The translations under genes were made by a program, and so were the position numbers. From assembly GCA_963710975.1 (NCBI GenBank), contig CAVQCG010000005.1, positions 989,027 through 1,053,026 of the forward strand: 64,000 bases of DNA, in the 5' to 3' direction. Each line of letters opens with the position of its first letter. Position 1 is the stretch's first letter. Shown one piece after another: positions 42,592-51,268 of this stretch. This stretch comes from JBBQXH01 sp963710975. GTDB lineage: Bacteria; Actinomycetota; Thermoleophilia; Gaiellales; Gaiellaceae. Under the pieces are notes generated by a model. The model saw only the letters and a list, made by a program, of their open reading frames with translations, had not been told where the DNA came from and ran no database searches.

Positions 42592-43667
42592 GAACGTGCC
42601 TCCACGATCGCGGCGGAAAGCACCCGCTCGACGATCTGCTCCTGCTCGGCAGCGCCGATTCCGGCCCAGAGCGGCAACGCGAGGTTCTCGCGGGCTGCCT
42701 TCTCCGTCTCGGGCAGGGATCCCTCCCGGTACCCGAGACCTGCGAACACGGGTTGGAGATGCAAGGGCGTCACGTAGTACGACGCGCAGCCGATGTCCGC
42801 CTCCTTCAGTGCGACAGCGATCCGCTCGCGCTCGGACGTCCGAATGACGTACATGTGGTAGACGTGACCCGGCTCGTCGAACGGGAGCTCACACACGTCC
42901 CCCAGACCGAGCTCGGCGTAACGCGCGGCGCCCTCGCGCCGTGCGGAGTTCCACCCGTCGATGTGGGTCAGGAAGAGCCGCAGCGCAGTCGCCTGAAGCT
43001 CGTCGAGCCGCGAGTTGTAGCCGACGAACTCGAACGTCTGTTTGTCCCGTGACCCGTGGAAGCGCAGGATCCGGATGTGCTCGGCGAGTGCCTCGTCGCT
43101 GGTCGCAACCAGCCCTCCGTCGCCGAGCCCCGGCAGGTTCTTCGTCGGGAAGAAGCTGAACGTCGAGACCTTGCCCATCGTGCCGATTCCGGGAGCACCG
43201 AAGGCCTGAGCAGCATCCTCGATCACCGGGATGTCCGGAGGAAGCCCTGAGATCGACGCCGGTCGACCGAAGAGATGGACGGCGATGATCGCCTTCGTCC
43301 GCGGAGTCACCCGCCGCTCGACATCGGCGGGGTCGAGGTTCAACGACTGGGGCTCGATGTCGCAGAACACCGGAGTCGCACCCCGCCGGGCAACCGCCTC
43401 GGCCGTCGCGTAGAAGGTGAACGCGGGGCAGATGACCTCGTCGCCGGGACCGATGTCGAGCGCGTCGAGGACGAGCACGAGCGCGTCGGTGCCGTTCGCG
43501 ACACCGATGGCCTCCGAGACGCCGAGGTAGGCGGCCGTCTCCTCCTCGAACGCCTTCACGTTCGGGCCGAGAATGAAGCGCCCGGAGTCGACGACTTCGG
43601 CGAGCCGTTCCTTCAGCTCACCCAGAAGCGGAGCGTACTGTGCTCGAACGTCGACGAGCGGGATCAC
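42588..43667 (-). CDS. DegT/DnrJ/EryC1/StrS family sugar aminotransferase
   Basis: A 359-residue PLP enzyme with Asp151 in IPVIEDAAQAFGA and the Schiff-base Lys176 in SFFPTKNLPGLGDGG; GTDALVLVLDAL (residues 59-70) is the phosphate loop. It is the likely partner of the WbpM-type enzyme that follows (ATGA-type overlap), aminating its 4-keto product. It is only distantly like the other aminotransferase at 1176-2321, so the two make different amino sugars. Confidence 0.88.
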   Translation of the reverse strand: MIPLVDVRAQYAPLLGELKERLAEVVDSGRFILGPNVKAFEEETAAYLGVSEAIGVANGTDALVLVLDALDIGPGDEVICPAFTFYATAEAVARRGATPVFCDIEPQSLNLDPADVERRVTPRTKAIIAVHLFGRPASISGLPPDIPVIEDAAQAFGAPGIGTMGKVSTFSFFPTKNLPGLGDGGLVATSDEALAEHIRILRFHGSRDKQTFEFVGYNSRLDELQATALRLFLTHIDGWNSARREGAARYAELGLGDVCELPFDEPGHVYHMYVIRTSERERIAVALKEADIGCASYYVTPLHLQPVFAGLGYREGSLPETEKAARENLALPLWAGIGAAEQEQIVERVLSAAIVEARS

Positions 43668-43699
43668 GAACGGTCAGTGTAGATGGTGGGCGCCTGGAT

Positions 43700-44371
43700 T
43701 CAGATGCCCTCTTCGGCCGCCGGGCCACGCCCGCGGCGACGCCAGGCGCGCACGACGACGAAGACGATCACGAGGACGACGATCGCGAGAACCACGTAGT
43801 CGAGCCAGCGGAAGCGCTCGTGGAAGTGCTCCCACCCCGTTCCCACGCCGTACCCGATCCCTGCAAACGCAAAGCACCAGATCGCCGACCCGGCCAGCGT
43901 CAGGAGCGTATAGAGGGGAAGAGGGACCTCGGCCCAGCCGGCCGGGATCGAGACGAACGAGCGCACGACGGGGACGAGCCGTCCGACGAAGACCGTCCAG
44001 ACTTCGTACCGCTGGAACCAGCGTTCGGCTCGATCGAGCTTCGCCGGTGTGACGTGGAACCAGCGACCGTGTCGCTCGAGTAACGGACGGCCGCCGTAGA
44101 AGCCGATCAGCCAGCCGATGAGCGCACCGACGAGGTAGCCGAGGGTTCCGGCGAGCGCCATGACGACGTACGCCGTGACCCCGGTTCCGACATCCCAGCC
44201 GAAAAGCTGAACCTCGCTCCCCGGGAACGCGCCGGCCGCGAGGGCACCCGCGTAGAGCATCACGATCTCACTCCCGGCCGGAAAGACCGCATCGAGCATC
44301 ATGAGCCCGAAAACGGCATAGACGCCGGAGTTTCCGACTGCACTCGTCAGCGCATCGGTGATCGCGCTCAT
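43700..44371 (-). CDS. DedA-family membrane protein
   Basis: A 223-residue DedA protein with the conserved MLDAVFPAGSEIVMLYAG near the N-terminus, the GALIGWLIGFYGGRP turn, and the re-entrant FVGRLVPVVRSFVSIPAG with functional Arg residues. The charged RRRGRGPAAEEG tail is cytoplasmic. DedA proteins are now linked to recycling (flipping) of undecaprenyl phosphate and other lipids. It lies in the same direction as the amino-sugar genes, 32 bases upstream, and after a gene for an exported glycosidase. Confidence 0.86.
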   Translation of the reverse strand: MSAITDALTSAVGNSGVYAVFGLMMLDAVFPAGSEIVMLYAGALAAGAFPGSEVQLFGWDVGTGVTAYVVMALAGTLGYLVGALIGWLIGFYGGRPLLERHGRWFHVTPAKLDRAERWFQRYEVWTVFVGRLVPVVRSFVSIPAGWAEVPLPLYTLLTLAGSAIWCFAFAGIGYGVGTGWEHFHERFRWLDYVVLAIVVLVIVFVVVRAWRRRGRGPAAEEGI

Positions 44372-44395
44372 TGCACGACTGTAGTCGGCTGGGAT

Positions 44396-46114
44396 CTAAC
44401 GGCGCTTGAGGAGCACGCTGCCGGTCAGCTCGACCGGCCCGATGTCGTTCGTCGCCCGAACGCGAATCACGTACCGCCCTGCTCGCGCGATGTGATTGCT
44501 CGACGTTCGGCCGTTCCACGATGTCGAAACACGGCCGGGCTCCTGGTCGCGTCGCTCGTAGAGCGTCCGGACGATACTTCCCGAGCTCTCGACTGTCACC
44601 CGAACGCGGCTCGTGTCCGAGATCTTGAACGAGATGCCGACGTTCTCGTGGTGCTTCTTCGTCACGCGAATCGTCTGGTCTGAGAGCTCGAGGAAGCCAA
44701 GAGCCTCGTTGACCGTGAACGTGCGTGCGGCCTTCGAGTCGTTCCCGTCGGAGTCGACAGCGGAGACGACGAAGCGCCAGGAGCCCTGCTTCAGGAGCTT
44801 CGGGTCGGGCTCGAGCGGATACTCACCCGGATCGCGCGGCCCCTTGTACGACCACACGGCGTTGCCGTTCGGCCCGAGCAGGCGGGCGTTGACCGTCGAG
44901 GGGCGGACGATCTTGTAGACGAGGCGCTGCCCCTCTGCCACGCCGTCGCCGTTCGGCGAGACGACCTTGTTCTCGGGCTTCTTCGCATACGCGCCGTAGT
45001 AGAGAATCATCAGGGCGTCGGACACCGCTCGGCTTTCGCCGTCGGAGGGCGCGTTGAGGACGGAGCCGTCGAAGGCGAGCTGCGTCGAGCCGCCGGAGTC
45101 GAACGACATGCCGGTGACCACCCCGAGCCGTATCAGCTCTTGGGCAAGGTCGGTGAGGGTGATCCCGGCGCTCGTCTGCTGCCTGCCGTCGACCGCGACG
45201 AGCACGATCCTCCCGTCGCCGCGCTGACCCACCGCCGTCCGCGGGTCGCGACCGAGCAGCTGGTCGGAGGTGAACGCCTCGGTCGTCGGCAGCGACACCT
45301 TTCCGTGGCGGACGATCGCCGGGCCGCCGCCGATCGCGTCACGCACCTGCTCCCACCAGGGCTTCAGGATGAGCTTCAGGGTGAACGGAAGCCCTGGGAG
45401 CGCCTGAACGCGTAGATGCTGCGACCCGGGGCCGATCGCCTGGACGACAGCGCCGCCGTCCGGAATCGGAGTTCCGCCCCCGGTCTCGACAGAGGCGATC
45501 TGTCCGGTCAGGTCGATGTTGGCCTTCGCCGTGGGAAACCCGGAGAGGACGACGTCGACGGCCTTCGGAGACGAGGGTGTCCGCTCACCCCAGGCCGGGG
45601 TGAACAGCCCGACCTCGCCCTTCTCGACCGGACGGTTCAGCTGATCGAGCGGAGCACGCTCCGCATCGGCGACTGCCCAGGTGCCGAAGAACCCGACACG
45701 GGCGATCCGAAGGAGGCCGTCGAGCCCGATTCCGAGGGTCGAGCGGCTTGAGGTGGGACGCCCGAGCAGGACGCCGCCCCGCATGAAGATCCCGGACGGA
45801 TAGCCACTGTCGATGTTGTAGTAGTCGCCGTTGACGCCGACCACGGTTGCCCGGCCCGAGAGGCGCCGCTGCATCGAGGTAACCGTCTCGCGACCCGTGA
45901 TCGTGCCGTTCGAGAGCACGGGCTGCAGGTCGTACAGGGCTCCTGGTTTCGGCCCGACCACGACATGGAAGACCGTCCGCTCGCCGCCGAGAGTGCGGAC
46001 GTCTCGGGTGTACGAGACACCGGGCATCAGCTCCGTCGTCTGCGCAGCAGCGACTGCTCCCGGCGCATAGACCAGGACTGCGAGCACGGCCGCGACCCCC
46101 CACCATCTGCGCAT
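44396..46114 (-). CDS. Exported phosphodiester glycosidase (NAGPA-domain) with C-terminal FlgD-Ig domain
   Basis: A 572-residue protein with a signal peptide (GVAAVLAVLVYAPGAVAAAQ), an NAGPA catalytic domain at about residues 90-380 (VVGVNGDYYNIDSGYPSGIF and VTGMSFDSGGSTQLAFDG are its two core motifs) and two beta-rich repeats at the end: VVSPNGDGVAEGQRLVYKIV and VSTSWNGRTSSNHIARAG, the FlgD/CHU_C type. NAGPA-family enzymes cleave GlcNAc-1-phosphodiesters; bacterial ones act on phosphoglycans or teichoic-type polymers outside the cell. ATG 46114 is preferred to 46153. Confidence 0.85.
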   Translation of the reverse strand: MRRWWGVAAVLAVLVYAPGAVAAAQTTELMPGVSYTRDVRTLGGERTVFHVVVGPKPGALYDLQPVLSNGTITGRETVTSMQRRLSGRATVVGVNGDYYNIDSGYPSGIFMRGGVLLGRPTSSRSTLGIGLDGLLRIARVGFFGTWAVADAERAPLDQLNRPVEKGEVGLFTPAWGERTPSSPKAVDVVLSGFPTAKANIDLTGQIASVETGGGTPIPDGGAVVQAIGPGSQHLRVQALPGLPFTLKLILKPWWEQVRDAIGGGPAIVRHGKVSLPTTEAFTSDQLLGRDPRTAVGQRGDGRIVLVAVDGRQQTSAGITLTDLAQELIRLGVVTGMSFDSGGSTQLAFDGSVLNAPSDGESRAVSDALMILYYGAYAKKPENKVVSPNGDGVAEGQRLVYKIVRPSTVNARLLGPNGNAVWSYKGPRDPGEYPLEPDPKLLKQGSWRFVVSAVDSDGNDSKAARTFTVNEALGFLELSDQTIRVTKKHHENVGISFKISDTSRVRVTVESSGSIVRTLYERRDQEPGRVSTSWNGRTSSNHIARAGRYVIRVRATNDIGPVELTGSVLLKRR

Positions 46115-46195
46115 GCAGCTACCCACGGAAGCAGGGACCTCTACGGGGCGCAACCCCCGAACCCTGCTCTCTTACAGACTCCGTACAGGCGAGCG

Positions 46196-46214
46196 AACCG
46201 CGTTTCAGGCGGTT
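46196..46214 (-). terminator. Hairpin terminator
   Basis: Stem AACCGC / GCGGTT with a 7-base loop, adjoining the stop codon of the minus-strand cNMP-binding gene. The stem is short, so the call is tentative. Confidence 0.4.
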
Positions 46215-46637
46215 TCAGCCGGACGGAAGCGACTCGGCCATCCGCTGCGACATCGTCTCGAGGAGCTTCCAGGCAACGCTCGGATGCTCCTCGACGAACG
46301 GCCGGAACTCCCATGCCCCCATCGCCAGGCAGAGGAGCTCCGTCTCGGCGGTCACCGTCGCGATCCGCGGGATGTCGTGGAAGAGACCGATCTCCCCGAA
46401 GTGATCTCCCGGCCCGAGCGTTGCCTTCCGCTCGCCGTTGACGGAGACCGCAGCGGTGCCTTCGGTGATGACGAAGAACGCGAGCACCCGCGCACCACGT
46501 TCACCCTCGTGCGTGATGACCGAGCCGGCGGGAAACGTGTGCGCCCGAAAATGCTCGGCGAGGCTGGCAAGGTCGTCCGGCTCGAGGCCTGCCAGGAGCG
46601 GGACACGGCGAAGCGCATCGACGGTCTGGTCGGCCAC
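46215..46637 (-). CDS. Stand-alone cyclic-nucleotide-binding domain protein
   Basis: A 140-residue cNMP-binding beta-barrel: VPLLAGLEPDDLASLAEHF, HTFPAGSVITHEGERGARV, the phosphate-binding cassette GDHFGEIGLFHDIPRIATV (the Arg is retained) and a C-terminal helix. It lacks the HTH of Crp/Fnr regulators, so it must act by protein contact or be a sensor without DNA binding. It is downstream of the SARP-type gene (33-base gap) and may share its transcript. Confidence 0.85.
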   Translation of the reverse strand: MADQTVDALRRVPLLAGLEPDDLASLAEHFRAHTFPAGSVITHEGERGARVLAFFVITEGTAAVSVNGERKATLGPGDHFGEIGLFHDIPRIATVTAETELLCLAMGAWEFRPFVEEHPSVAWKLLETMSQRMAESLPSG

Positions 46638-46670
46638 GGCCCCGGGATCATAGTCCGGCAGGGTGGTCGA

Positions 46671-48254
46671 TCAGGCCTCGGCGAGCGACCAGGTGAAGCG
46701 GGTCAGCTCCTCCGCCGGAGCCAGGCCGCCGGGGCGAACGCCACGGCGCACGAACAGCACCGGCGCCTGTGAGCGACTGGCAATCCCGGCACGCACCGCC
46801 CCGATTCCCTCGTCACGCCAGCGGCTCGACAGCCCGATCACGAGGAGACCGTCCGGATCCGTCGCACGCAGCACGCCGTCCTCGCCCGGCGGCGTGAGCA
46901 CCGGCTCCGCGGGGAGATCGGCGAACTGCTGCACGATCAGAGAGGCTCGTGCCAGGAGCCGGCTCGCATCCCGCTTGCCACCCTCCGGATCACCCACCGG
47001 GCCGAGCAGCCGGAGCCCGGCGCCGTGAACCGACGCCAGCCACGCGCCCAGCTCGAGAGCGGCCCAGTCGTGCTCGCCTCCGCCGAACGGCACCGACACG
47101 ACGGGCACCGTCTCCGGAGGCGTCCCCGCGGCCAGAATCGCGACATCGCACGGTGCGCTCGCGGTGTCAGCGACCTCACCTCCGCTGACAACCAGCAGAT
47201 CGGCGTCCTGCTCGGTCAGGAGTCGTGCGATGTCGTCGCCGACGGCGGACGAGGTGAAGGCGGCGGCCCGGGCAGCAACTCCGCGCGCGGCCAGGTCGTC
47301 GCGACACGCATGGAGCTCCGATGCGGTGGTGCCCAACGCTGACGCGTCCGTCGCGAGCCTGGCCAGGATCAGCTCGCGCTGAGGGAGCGAGCGGGTCAGC
47401 GGCGCAGCGAGAGCGACCAGAGCGTCGAGACTCGCGCCGCCGAGCGGAATGAGCACGATCGACCGTCGCACGGTCGTCATCGCCGCATCAGCCGAGCCGA
47501 CCCGCGGCGCCGCCTCGAGCGCCGGGTCGTGACGCAGGATCAGCCGCTCCAGCTCCTGCAACGCCACGCCCGGCTCGATACCCAACCCGTCGACGAGCGC
47601 CCGTCGCGTGTCCTGGTACACCGCCAACGCCTCTGCCTGGCGGCCCGACCGGTACAGCGCGAGCATCAACTGGCCGCGCAACCGCTCGCGCAATGGATGC
47701 TCCGCCACGAGCAGCTCCAACTCGCCCACCAGTCCACCCAGGCGGCCGAGCGCGAGATCAGCCTCGACACGATCCTCGAGTGCCGCCACACGCAATTCCT
47801 CGAGGCGCGCGATCTCGTTCTGCGCAAACGGCTCGTAGGCAAACTCCTCCAGCGCCGGCCCTCGCCAGAGGCCGAGCGCCTCGCGAAGCCGCTCCGATGC
47901 AACCTCCGCAGCCCCCGAGCCCAGCGCCTCACGAGCCTCCCACGCCAATCGCTCGAAGACGTGCAGATCGAGCTCGTCCGGTTCCAGCTCCAGCACGTAC
48001 CCGGGCGAGCGCGTCACGATCGAGCCACGCTCCCCAAGCGCCTTGCGAAGCCGGGACACGTACACCTGCACCAGGTTCCGCGCGGCTTCCCGCGGCTCGT
48101 CCCCGAACAACTCGTCGATCAGCCGGTCGCGAGACACGACCTGATTCGCCCGCGTCAGCAGAATCGCCAGGAGCGCGCGCAAGCGGGGACCCGTCACCGC
48201 AACCGGTGCGCCTCCGTCAGACACCTCGAGCGTACCGAGGATCCTGAACTCCAT
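46671..48254 (-). CDS. SARP/BTAD-type regulator with C-terminal USP-like domain
   Basis: A 527-residue protein: OmpR-like winged helix at residues 1-95 (MEFRILGTLEVSDGGAPVAV, LVQVYVSRLRKALGERG), a bacterial transcriptional activation (BTAD) TPR-like domain at about 96-245 (RLREALGLWRGPALEEFAYE, ALYRSGRQAEALAVYQDTRR), and from about residue 265 a universal-stress-protein-like alpha/beta region (SIVLIPLGGASLDALVALAA, then GLLVIGLSSRWRDEGIG). The tail (LTRFTWSLAEA) recurs in the truncated gene at the right edge. It probably activates the divergent secreted-protein gene at 48345 and perhaps more of the locus. The start ATG 48254 is set by the family N-terminus. Confidence 0.83.
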   Translation of the reverse strand: MEFRILGTLEVSDGGAPVAVTGPRLRALLAILLTRANQVVSRDRLIDELFGDEPREAARNLVQVYVSRLRKALGERGSIVTRSPGYVLELEPDELDLHVFERLAWEAREALGSGAAEVASERLREALGLWRGPALEEFAYEPFAQNEIARLEELRVAALEDRVEADLALGRLGGLVGELELLVAEHPLRERLRGQLMLALYRSGRQAEALAVYQDTRRALVDGLGIEPGVALQELERLILRHDPALEAAPRVGSADAAMTTVRRSIVLIPLGGASLDALVALAAPLTRSLPQRELILARLATDASALGTTASELHACRDDLAARGVAARAAAFTSSAVGDDIARLLTEQDADLLVVSGGEVADTASAPCDVAILAAGTPPETVPVVSVPFGGGEHDWAALELGAWLASVHGAGLRLLGPVGDPEGGKRDASRLLARASLIVQQFADLPAEPVLTPPGEDGVLRATDPDGLLVIGLSSRWRDEGIGAVRAGIASRSQAPVLFVRRGVRPGGLAPAEELTRFTWSLAEA

Positions 48255-48344
48255 GTGCGACTTGTAGCAGAGCTCGGCTGCTGCTTCAGACCAGGTGTTT
48301 ACCCGGCGCGACCGGGCTTCGTGAATGCTTCGGTCGACAGGCGC

Positions 48345-49646
48345 ATGGCACGGCAGCGGAACGTTCACCGCGGAGTCGCGATGGCGATCGTCGGAATCGC
48401 CCTCATGGGCGGTGCCGTGCCGACAGCGCTCGGGGCTCCACACGGAGCGCGGGCTCGCGTCGAGGCCTACTTCCTGCGGGAGAGCTACCGGCCCGGAACC
48501 GACGCGATCCTCGTGGCTTCCACGAAAGCCCCGTGGTTCTCGATTCAGATCTTCCAGACAGGCGGACTGCCGATCCAGGGCCTGAGGCGAGACGAGTTGA
48601 ACGGCACACCGGTCGCCGAGCCGCGCCGGCTCAACGTTCGCTCACGCGGACGCGCACAGCGATTCGTCGTGGCCGTCGGCGATTCCTGGGTGAGCGGCGT
48701 GTACTACGCGGAGCTTCGAGCTCCCAACGGTGATGTCGGCTACGCACCGCTGATCGTTCGTCCACGCCGACTCGGCGAGCGCCGAGTGGCTGTCGTCATG
48801 CCGACGAACACCTGGCAGGCCTACAACCGCCGGGACGCCGACCGAGACGGTACCGGCGACACGTGGTACGCGGACTGGCGCATCCACACGGTTGACATGA
48901 CCCGCCCGTACCTCGATCGCGGAGTCCCGCCGTACTTCAGCTACTACGACAGGCCGTTCATCCGCTGGCTCTCGATGACCGGCAAGGAGGTCGACTTCCT
49001 CTCCGACCGCGACCTCATGACCGTCGGAAGCGGCAGCGAGCTGGCGACCGCCTACGACCTGATCGTGTTCCCGGGCCACCACGAGTACGTGACGACGCAC
49101 GAGTACAACGTCGTCGAGCGCTATCGGAACCTGGGCGGGCACCTCATGTTCCTCTCGGCCAACAATTTCTTCTGGCGAGTGACGCGTCACGGCGATTCCT
49201 TGAAGCGGATCGCGCAGTGGCGCGACCTCGGCAGGCCGGAGTCTGCCCTCATAGGCGTCCAGTACATCGGCAACGACCGCGGGGAGCACCGGGGTGCGTA
49301 CACGGTGCGGAACGCGGACGCAGGGCAATGGATCTTCGACGGCACGGGCCTCGAGCCAGGCGACCGCTTCGGGTCGTTCGGCATCGAGATCGACGCGACG
49401 ACCAAGTACTCGCCGCCACACACGCAGGTGCTGGCCGAGATCCCGCACCTTCTCGGCCGCCTGACCGCACAGATGTCCTACTACGAGACGTCGTCAGGGG
49501 CGAAGGTCTTCGCTGCCGGAGCCTTTACCCTCGGCGGCTCGGCCCTACAGGGCGTCGTGTCAAAGCTCCTCGAAAACCTCTGGGCGCGACTCGGGCCGGA
49601 GCAGCCCGCACCGGAGCCGCCCGAGCCTGAGCCACCCAGCGGGTAA
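48345..49646 (+). CDS. Exported N,N-dimethylformamidase-beta-like (DMFA2_C) protein
   Basis: A 433-residue protein with a signal peptide (GVAMAIVGIALMGGAVPTAL), an N-terminal beta-domain (FLRESYRPGTDAILVASTKA, SGVYYAELRAPNGDVGYAPL) and a glutamine-amidotransferase-like part (VVMPTNTWQAYNRRDADRDG, YDLIVFPGHHEYVTTHEYNV, LMFLSANNFFWRV) as in the large subunit of dimethylformamidase. The C-terminus is a Pro/Glu-rich tail. The enzymatic activity of exported members is unknown; DMF hydrolysis should not be assumed since no small subunit is seen. It is divergent from the SARP-like gene with a 90-base shared promoter region and has a frame-broken paralogue immediately downstream. Confidence 0.75.
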   Translation: MARQRNVHRGVAMAIVGIALMGGAVPTALGAPHGARARVEAYFLRESYRPGTDAILVASTKAPWFSIQIFQTGGLPIQGLRRDELNGTPVAEPRRLNVRSRGRAQRFVVAVGDSWVSGVYYAELRAPNGDVGYAPLIVRPRRLGERRVAVVMPTNTWQAYNRRDADRDGTGDTWYADWRIHTVDMTRPYLDRGVPPYFSYYDRPFIRWLSMTGKEVDFLSDRDLMTVGSGSELATAYDLIVFPGHHEYVTTHEYNVVERYRNLGGHLMFLSANNFFWRVTRHGDSLKRIAQWRDLGRPESALIGVQYIGNDRGEHRGAYTVRNADAGQWIFDGTGLEPGDRFGSFGIEIDATTKYSPPHTQVLAEIPHLLGRLTAQMSYYETSSGAKVFAAGAFTLGGSALQGVVSKLLENLWARLGPEQPAPEPPEPEPPSG

Positions 49647-49660
49647 CTCGCCGCCGCTCC

Positions 49661-49759
49661 CGGTGCCGTGCAAGCGCGGTGCCAGGGAGCAGCAAGCGGC
49701 TGATCGCACCGTCCTCCCATCGAGGCCGCACCCGGCGGCCCAGGGCGGGGGGAGGAGCG
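49661..49759 (+). ncRNA. Structured leader, copy 1
   Basis: A 5' leader ending at the Shine-Dalgarno (GGAGGAG) of the gene at 49760. It shares with 51172-51268 the blocks GTGCAAGCGC, GTGCCAGGG, a short hairpin (CAGC-AAGCG-GCTG here), ATCGAGGCCGC and GGCGGCC. The last two form a 6-bp hairpin GGCCGC / GCGGCC (49724-49729 with 49735-49740); outside it TCCTCCC can pair with the Shine-Dalgarno GGGAGGA. No known riboswitch consensus is recognised. Confidence 0.55.
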
Positions 49760-51101
49760 ATGCAGCGCTCGAAATCGATCGCAACCGGTGGGCTTGGTGT
49801 CGCTGTTGCGGCCGCCGTGGTTCTCGCCATCTCTGTCTTTCACGGGACGAGCGGCGGACCCGCGCTCGACGGCAAGGACGAGTCGGCCCTGTCTGCTCAG
49901 CGGGGATCCGATGCGGCCGTCAAGGCGTACTTCACGCGGGAGAGCTACCGGCCGGGAGCACAGGCGACCCTCGTCGTCTCGACCCGGGTTCCGTGGTTCT
50001 CGATTCAGATCTTCCGCACAGGGTCGCTCCCTATCAGGGCCCTTCACCGCAATGAGCTCAACGGCGTTGCCGTCAGCTCACCCAGGCGGCTGGCTGTCCG
50101 TCGCTCGGACGCAGAAGAACGATTCCTGGTTCCGGTCGGTGACTGGCCCAGCGGCGTGTACTACGCCGAGCTTCGCGCGCCGTCCGGTGACGTCGGGTAC
50201 GCACCCCTCATCGTGAGGCCGCGGCGGCTGGGCGAGCACAGCGTCGCGGTGGTGCTCCCGACGAATACGTGGCAGGCCTACAACCGGCGGGACGCAGACG
50301 GTAATGGGGAAGGTGATACGTGGTACGAGGATCACGCCGTCCAGTCGGTGGACATGACGAGGCCGTTCCTCGACCGCGGAGTTCCTCCGCACTTCGGCCA
50401 CTACGACAGGCCGTTTATCCGCTGGCTCTCGATGACCGGCAAGGAGGTCGACTTCCTCTCCGACCGCGACCTGATGACCGTCGGGAGCGGGCGTGATCTC
50501 TCGGCTGCATACGACCTGATCGTGTTCCCGGGTCACCACGAGTACGTGACGACGCACGAGTTCGACGTGATCGAGCGCTATCGCGACCTCGGTGGCAACC
50601 TGATGTTCCTCTCGGCCAACAACTTCTTCTGGCACGTCGACCGCCGCGGCGACCTCATGACGCGAACGGCCCAGTGGCGTGACCTCGGCCGGCCAGAGTC
50701 GGCGCTGATCGGCGTCCAGTACATCGGCAACGACAACGGCGAGCACAGAGGCCCCTACGTCGTCCGCTCGTCCGACGCCGGCAGCTGGATCTTCGCCGGG
50801 ACTGGACATGACGCGGGATCATCCTTCGGATCCTTCGGAATCGAGATCGACGCGAGGACCCCGGCCTCGCCCAAGGGAACTCAGGTCCTCGGCCGAGATC
50901 CCGAACCTCCTCGGGCCCGGGAAGACGGCTCAGATGTCCTACTACGAGACTCGCGCAGGGGCAAAGGTCTTCGCCTCCGGCGCGTTCACGCTCGGTGGCT
51001 CGGCGCTCCAGGCCGATGCTTCGCGGCTCCTCGAGAACCTCTGGGCGCGCCTTGCAGCTGCCCCGACGAGCTCGGCACCCGCCGGTGCACGCCTCCACTG
51101 A
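49760..51101 (+). pseudogene. Second exported DMFA2-like protein, one frame break near the 3' end
   Basis: Paralogue of the gene at 48345 over its whole length (about 447 residues if repaired). The signal anchor is GLGVAVAAAVVLAISVFHGT; conserved blocks are FTRESYRPGAQATLVVSTRV, VVLPTNTWQAYNRRDADGNG, FIRWLSMTGKEVDFLSDRDL and FPGHHEYVTTHEFDVIERYR. Near 50889-50892 one extra base (paralogue: GTGCTGGCCGAG; here GTCCTCGGCCGAG) moves the frame; the rest (AEIPNLLGPGKTAQMSYYET, FTLGGSALQADASRLLENLW) continues in another frame to the stop at 51101. Either the last 70 residues are replaced by a Pro/Arg-rich tail or the base is an error. Confidence 0.75.
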
Positions 51102-51127
51102 CCCGCTGACCGCGAAAGCCGTGCGAC

Positions 51128-51155
51128 GAGGGCCGGGCGGCGCAGCCCGGCCCTC
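51128..51155 (+). terminator. Strong hairpin terminator
   Basis: Perfect 11-bp stem GAGGGCCGGGC / GCCCGGCCCTC around GGCGCA, 27 bases after the DMFA2-like paralogue and before the second structured leader, so the M23 gene has its own promoter in about 51156-51172. Confidence 0.8.
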
Positions 51156-51171
51156 TCGTTGCGGTGACTCA

Positions 51172-51268
51172 TACCCGTGCAAGCGCCGTGCCAGGGCGGA
51201 GCAAGGGCTCCACCGCATTTTCCGTGCATCGAGGCCGCGTCCGGCGGCCCCGCACGGAGGGAGGAGCG
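51172..51268 (+). ncRNA. Structured leader, copy 2
   Basis: Matches copy 1 (49661-49759) at the same distance from the start codon. The internal hairpin is GGAGC-AAGG-GCTCC (51198-51211), different in sequence but same place; the second hairpin is GGCCGC-GTCCG-GCGGCC (51233-51249) inside a further stem CCGTGC / GCACGG (51222-51227 with 51252-51257). Stem bases differ between copies in a compensating way, and the loop-flanking GTGCAAGCGC and GTGCCAGGG blocks are unchanged. This supports a conserved RNA structure. Confidence 0.55.

Noticed and set aside
40291..42777. 828-codon plus-strand open frame opposite the helicase and WbpM-type genes
   Set aside because: Spans two real minus-strand genes and a junction between them; composition (Arg, Asp, His, Glu) is that of a reverse-strand shadow.
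48345..51101. Dimethylformamide degradation genes
   Set aside because: Signal peptides, no small subunit and no methylamine pathway; only the fold is shared.
51172..51268. ydaO-type c-di-AMP riboswitch before the M23 peptidase
   Set aside because: Location would be typical, but the conserved core of that class is absent; reported only as an unknown structured leader.
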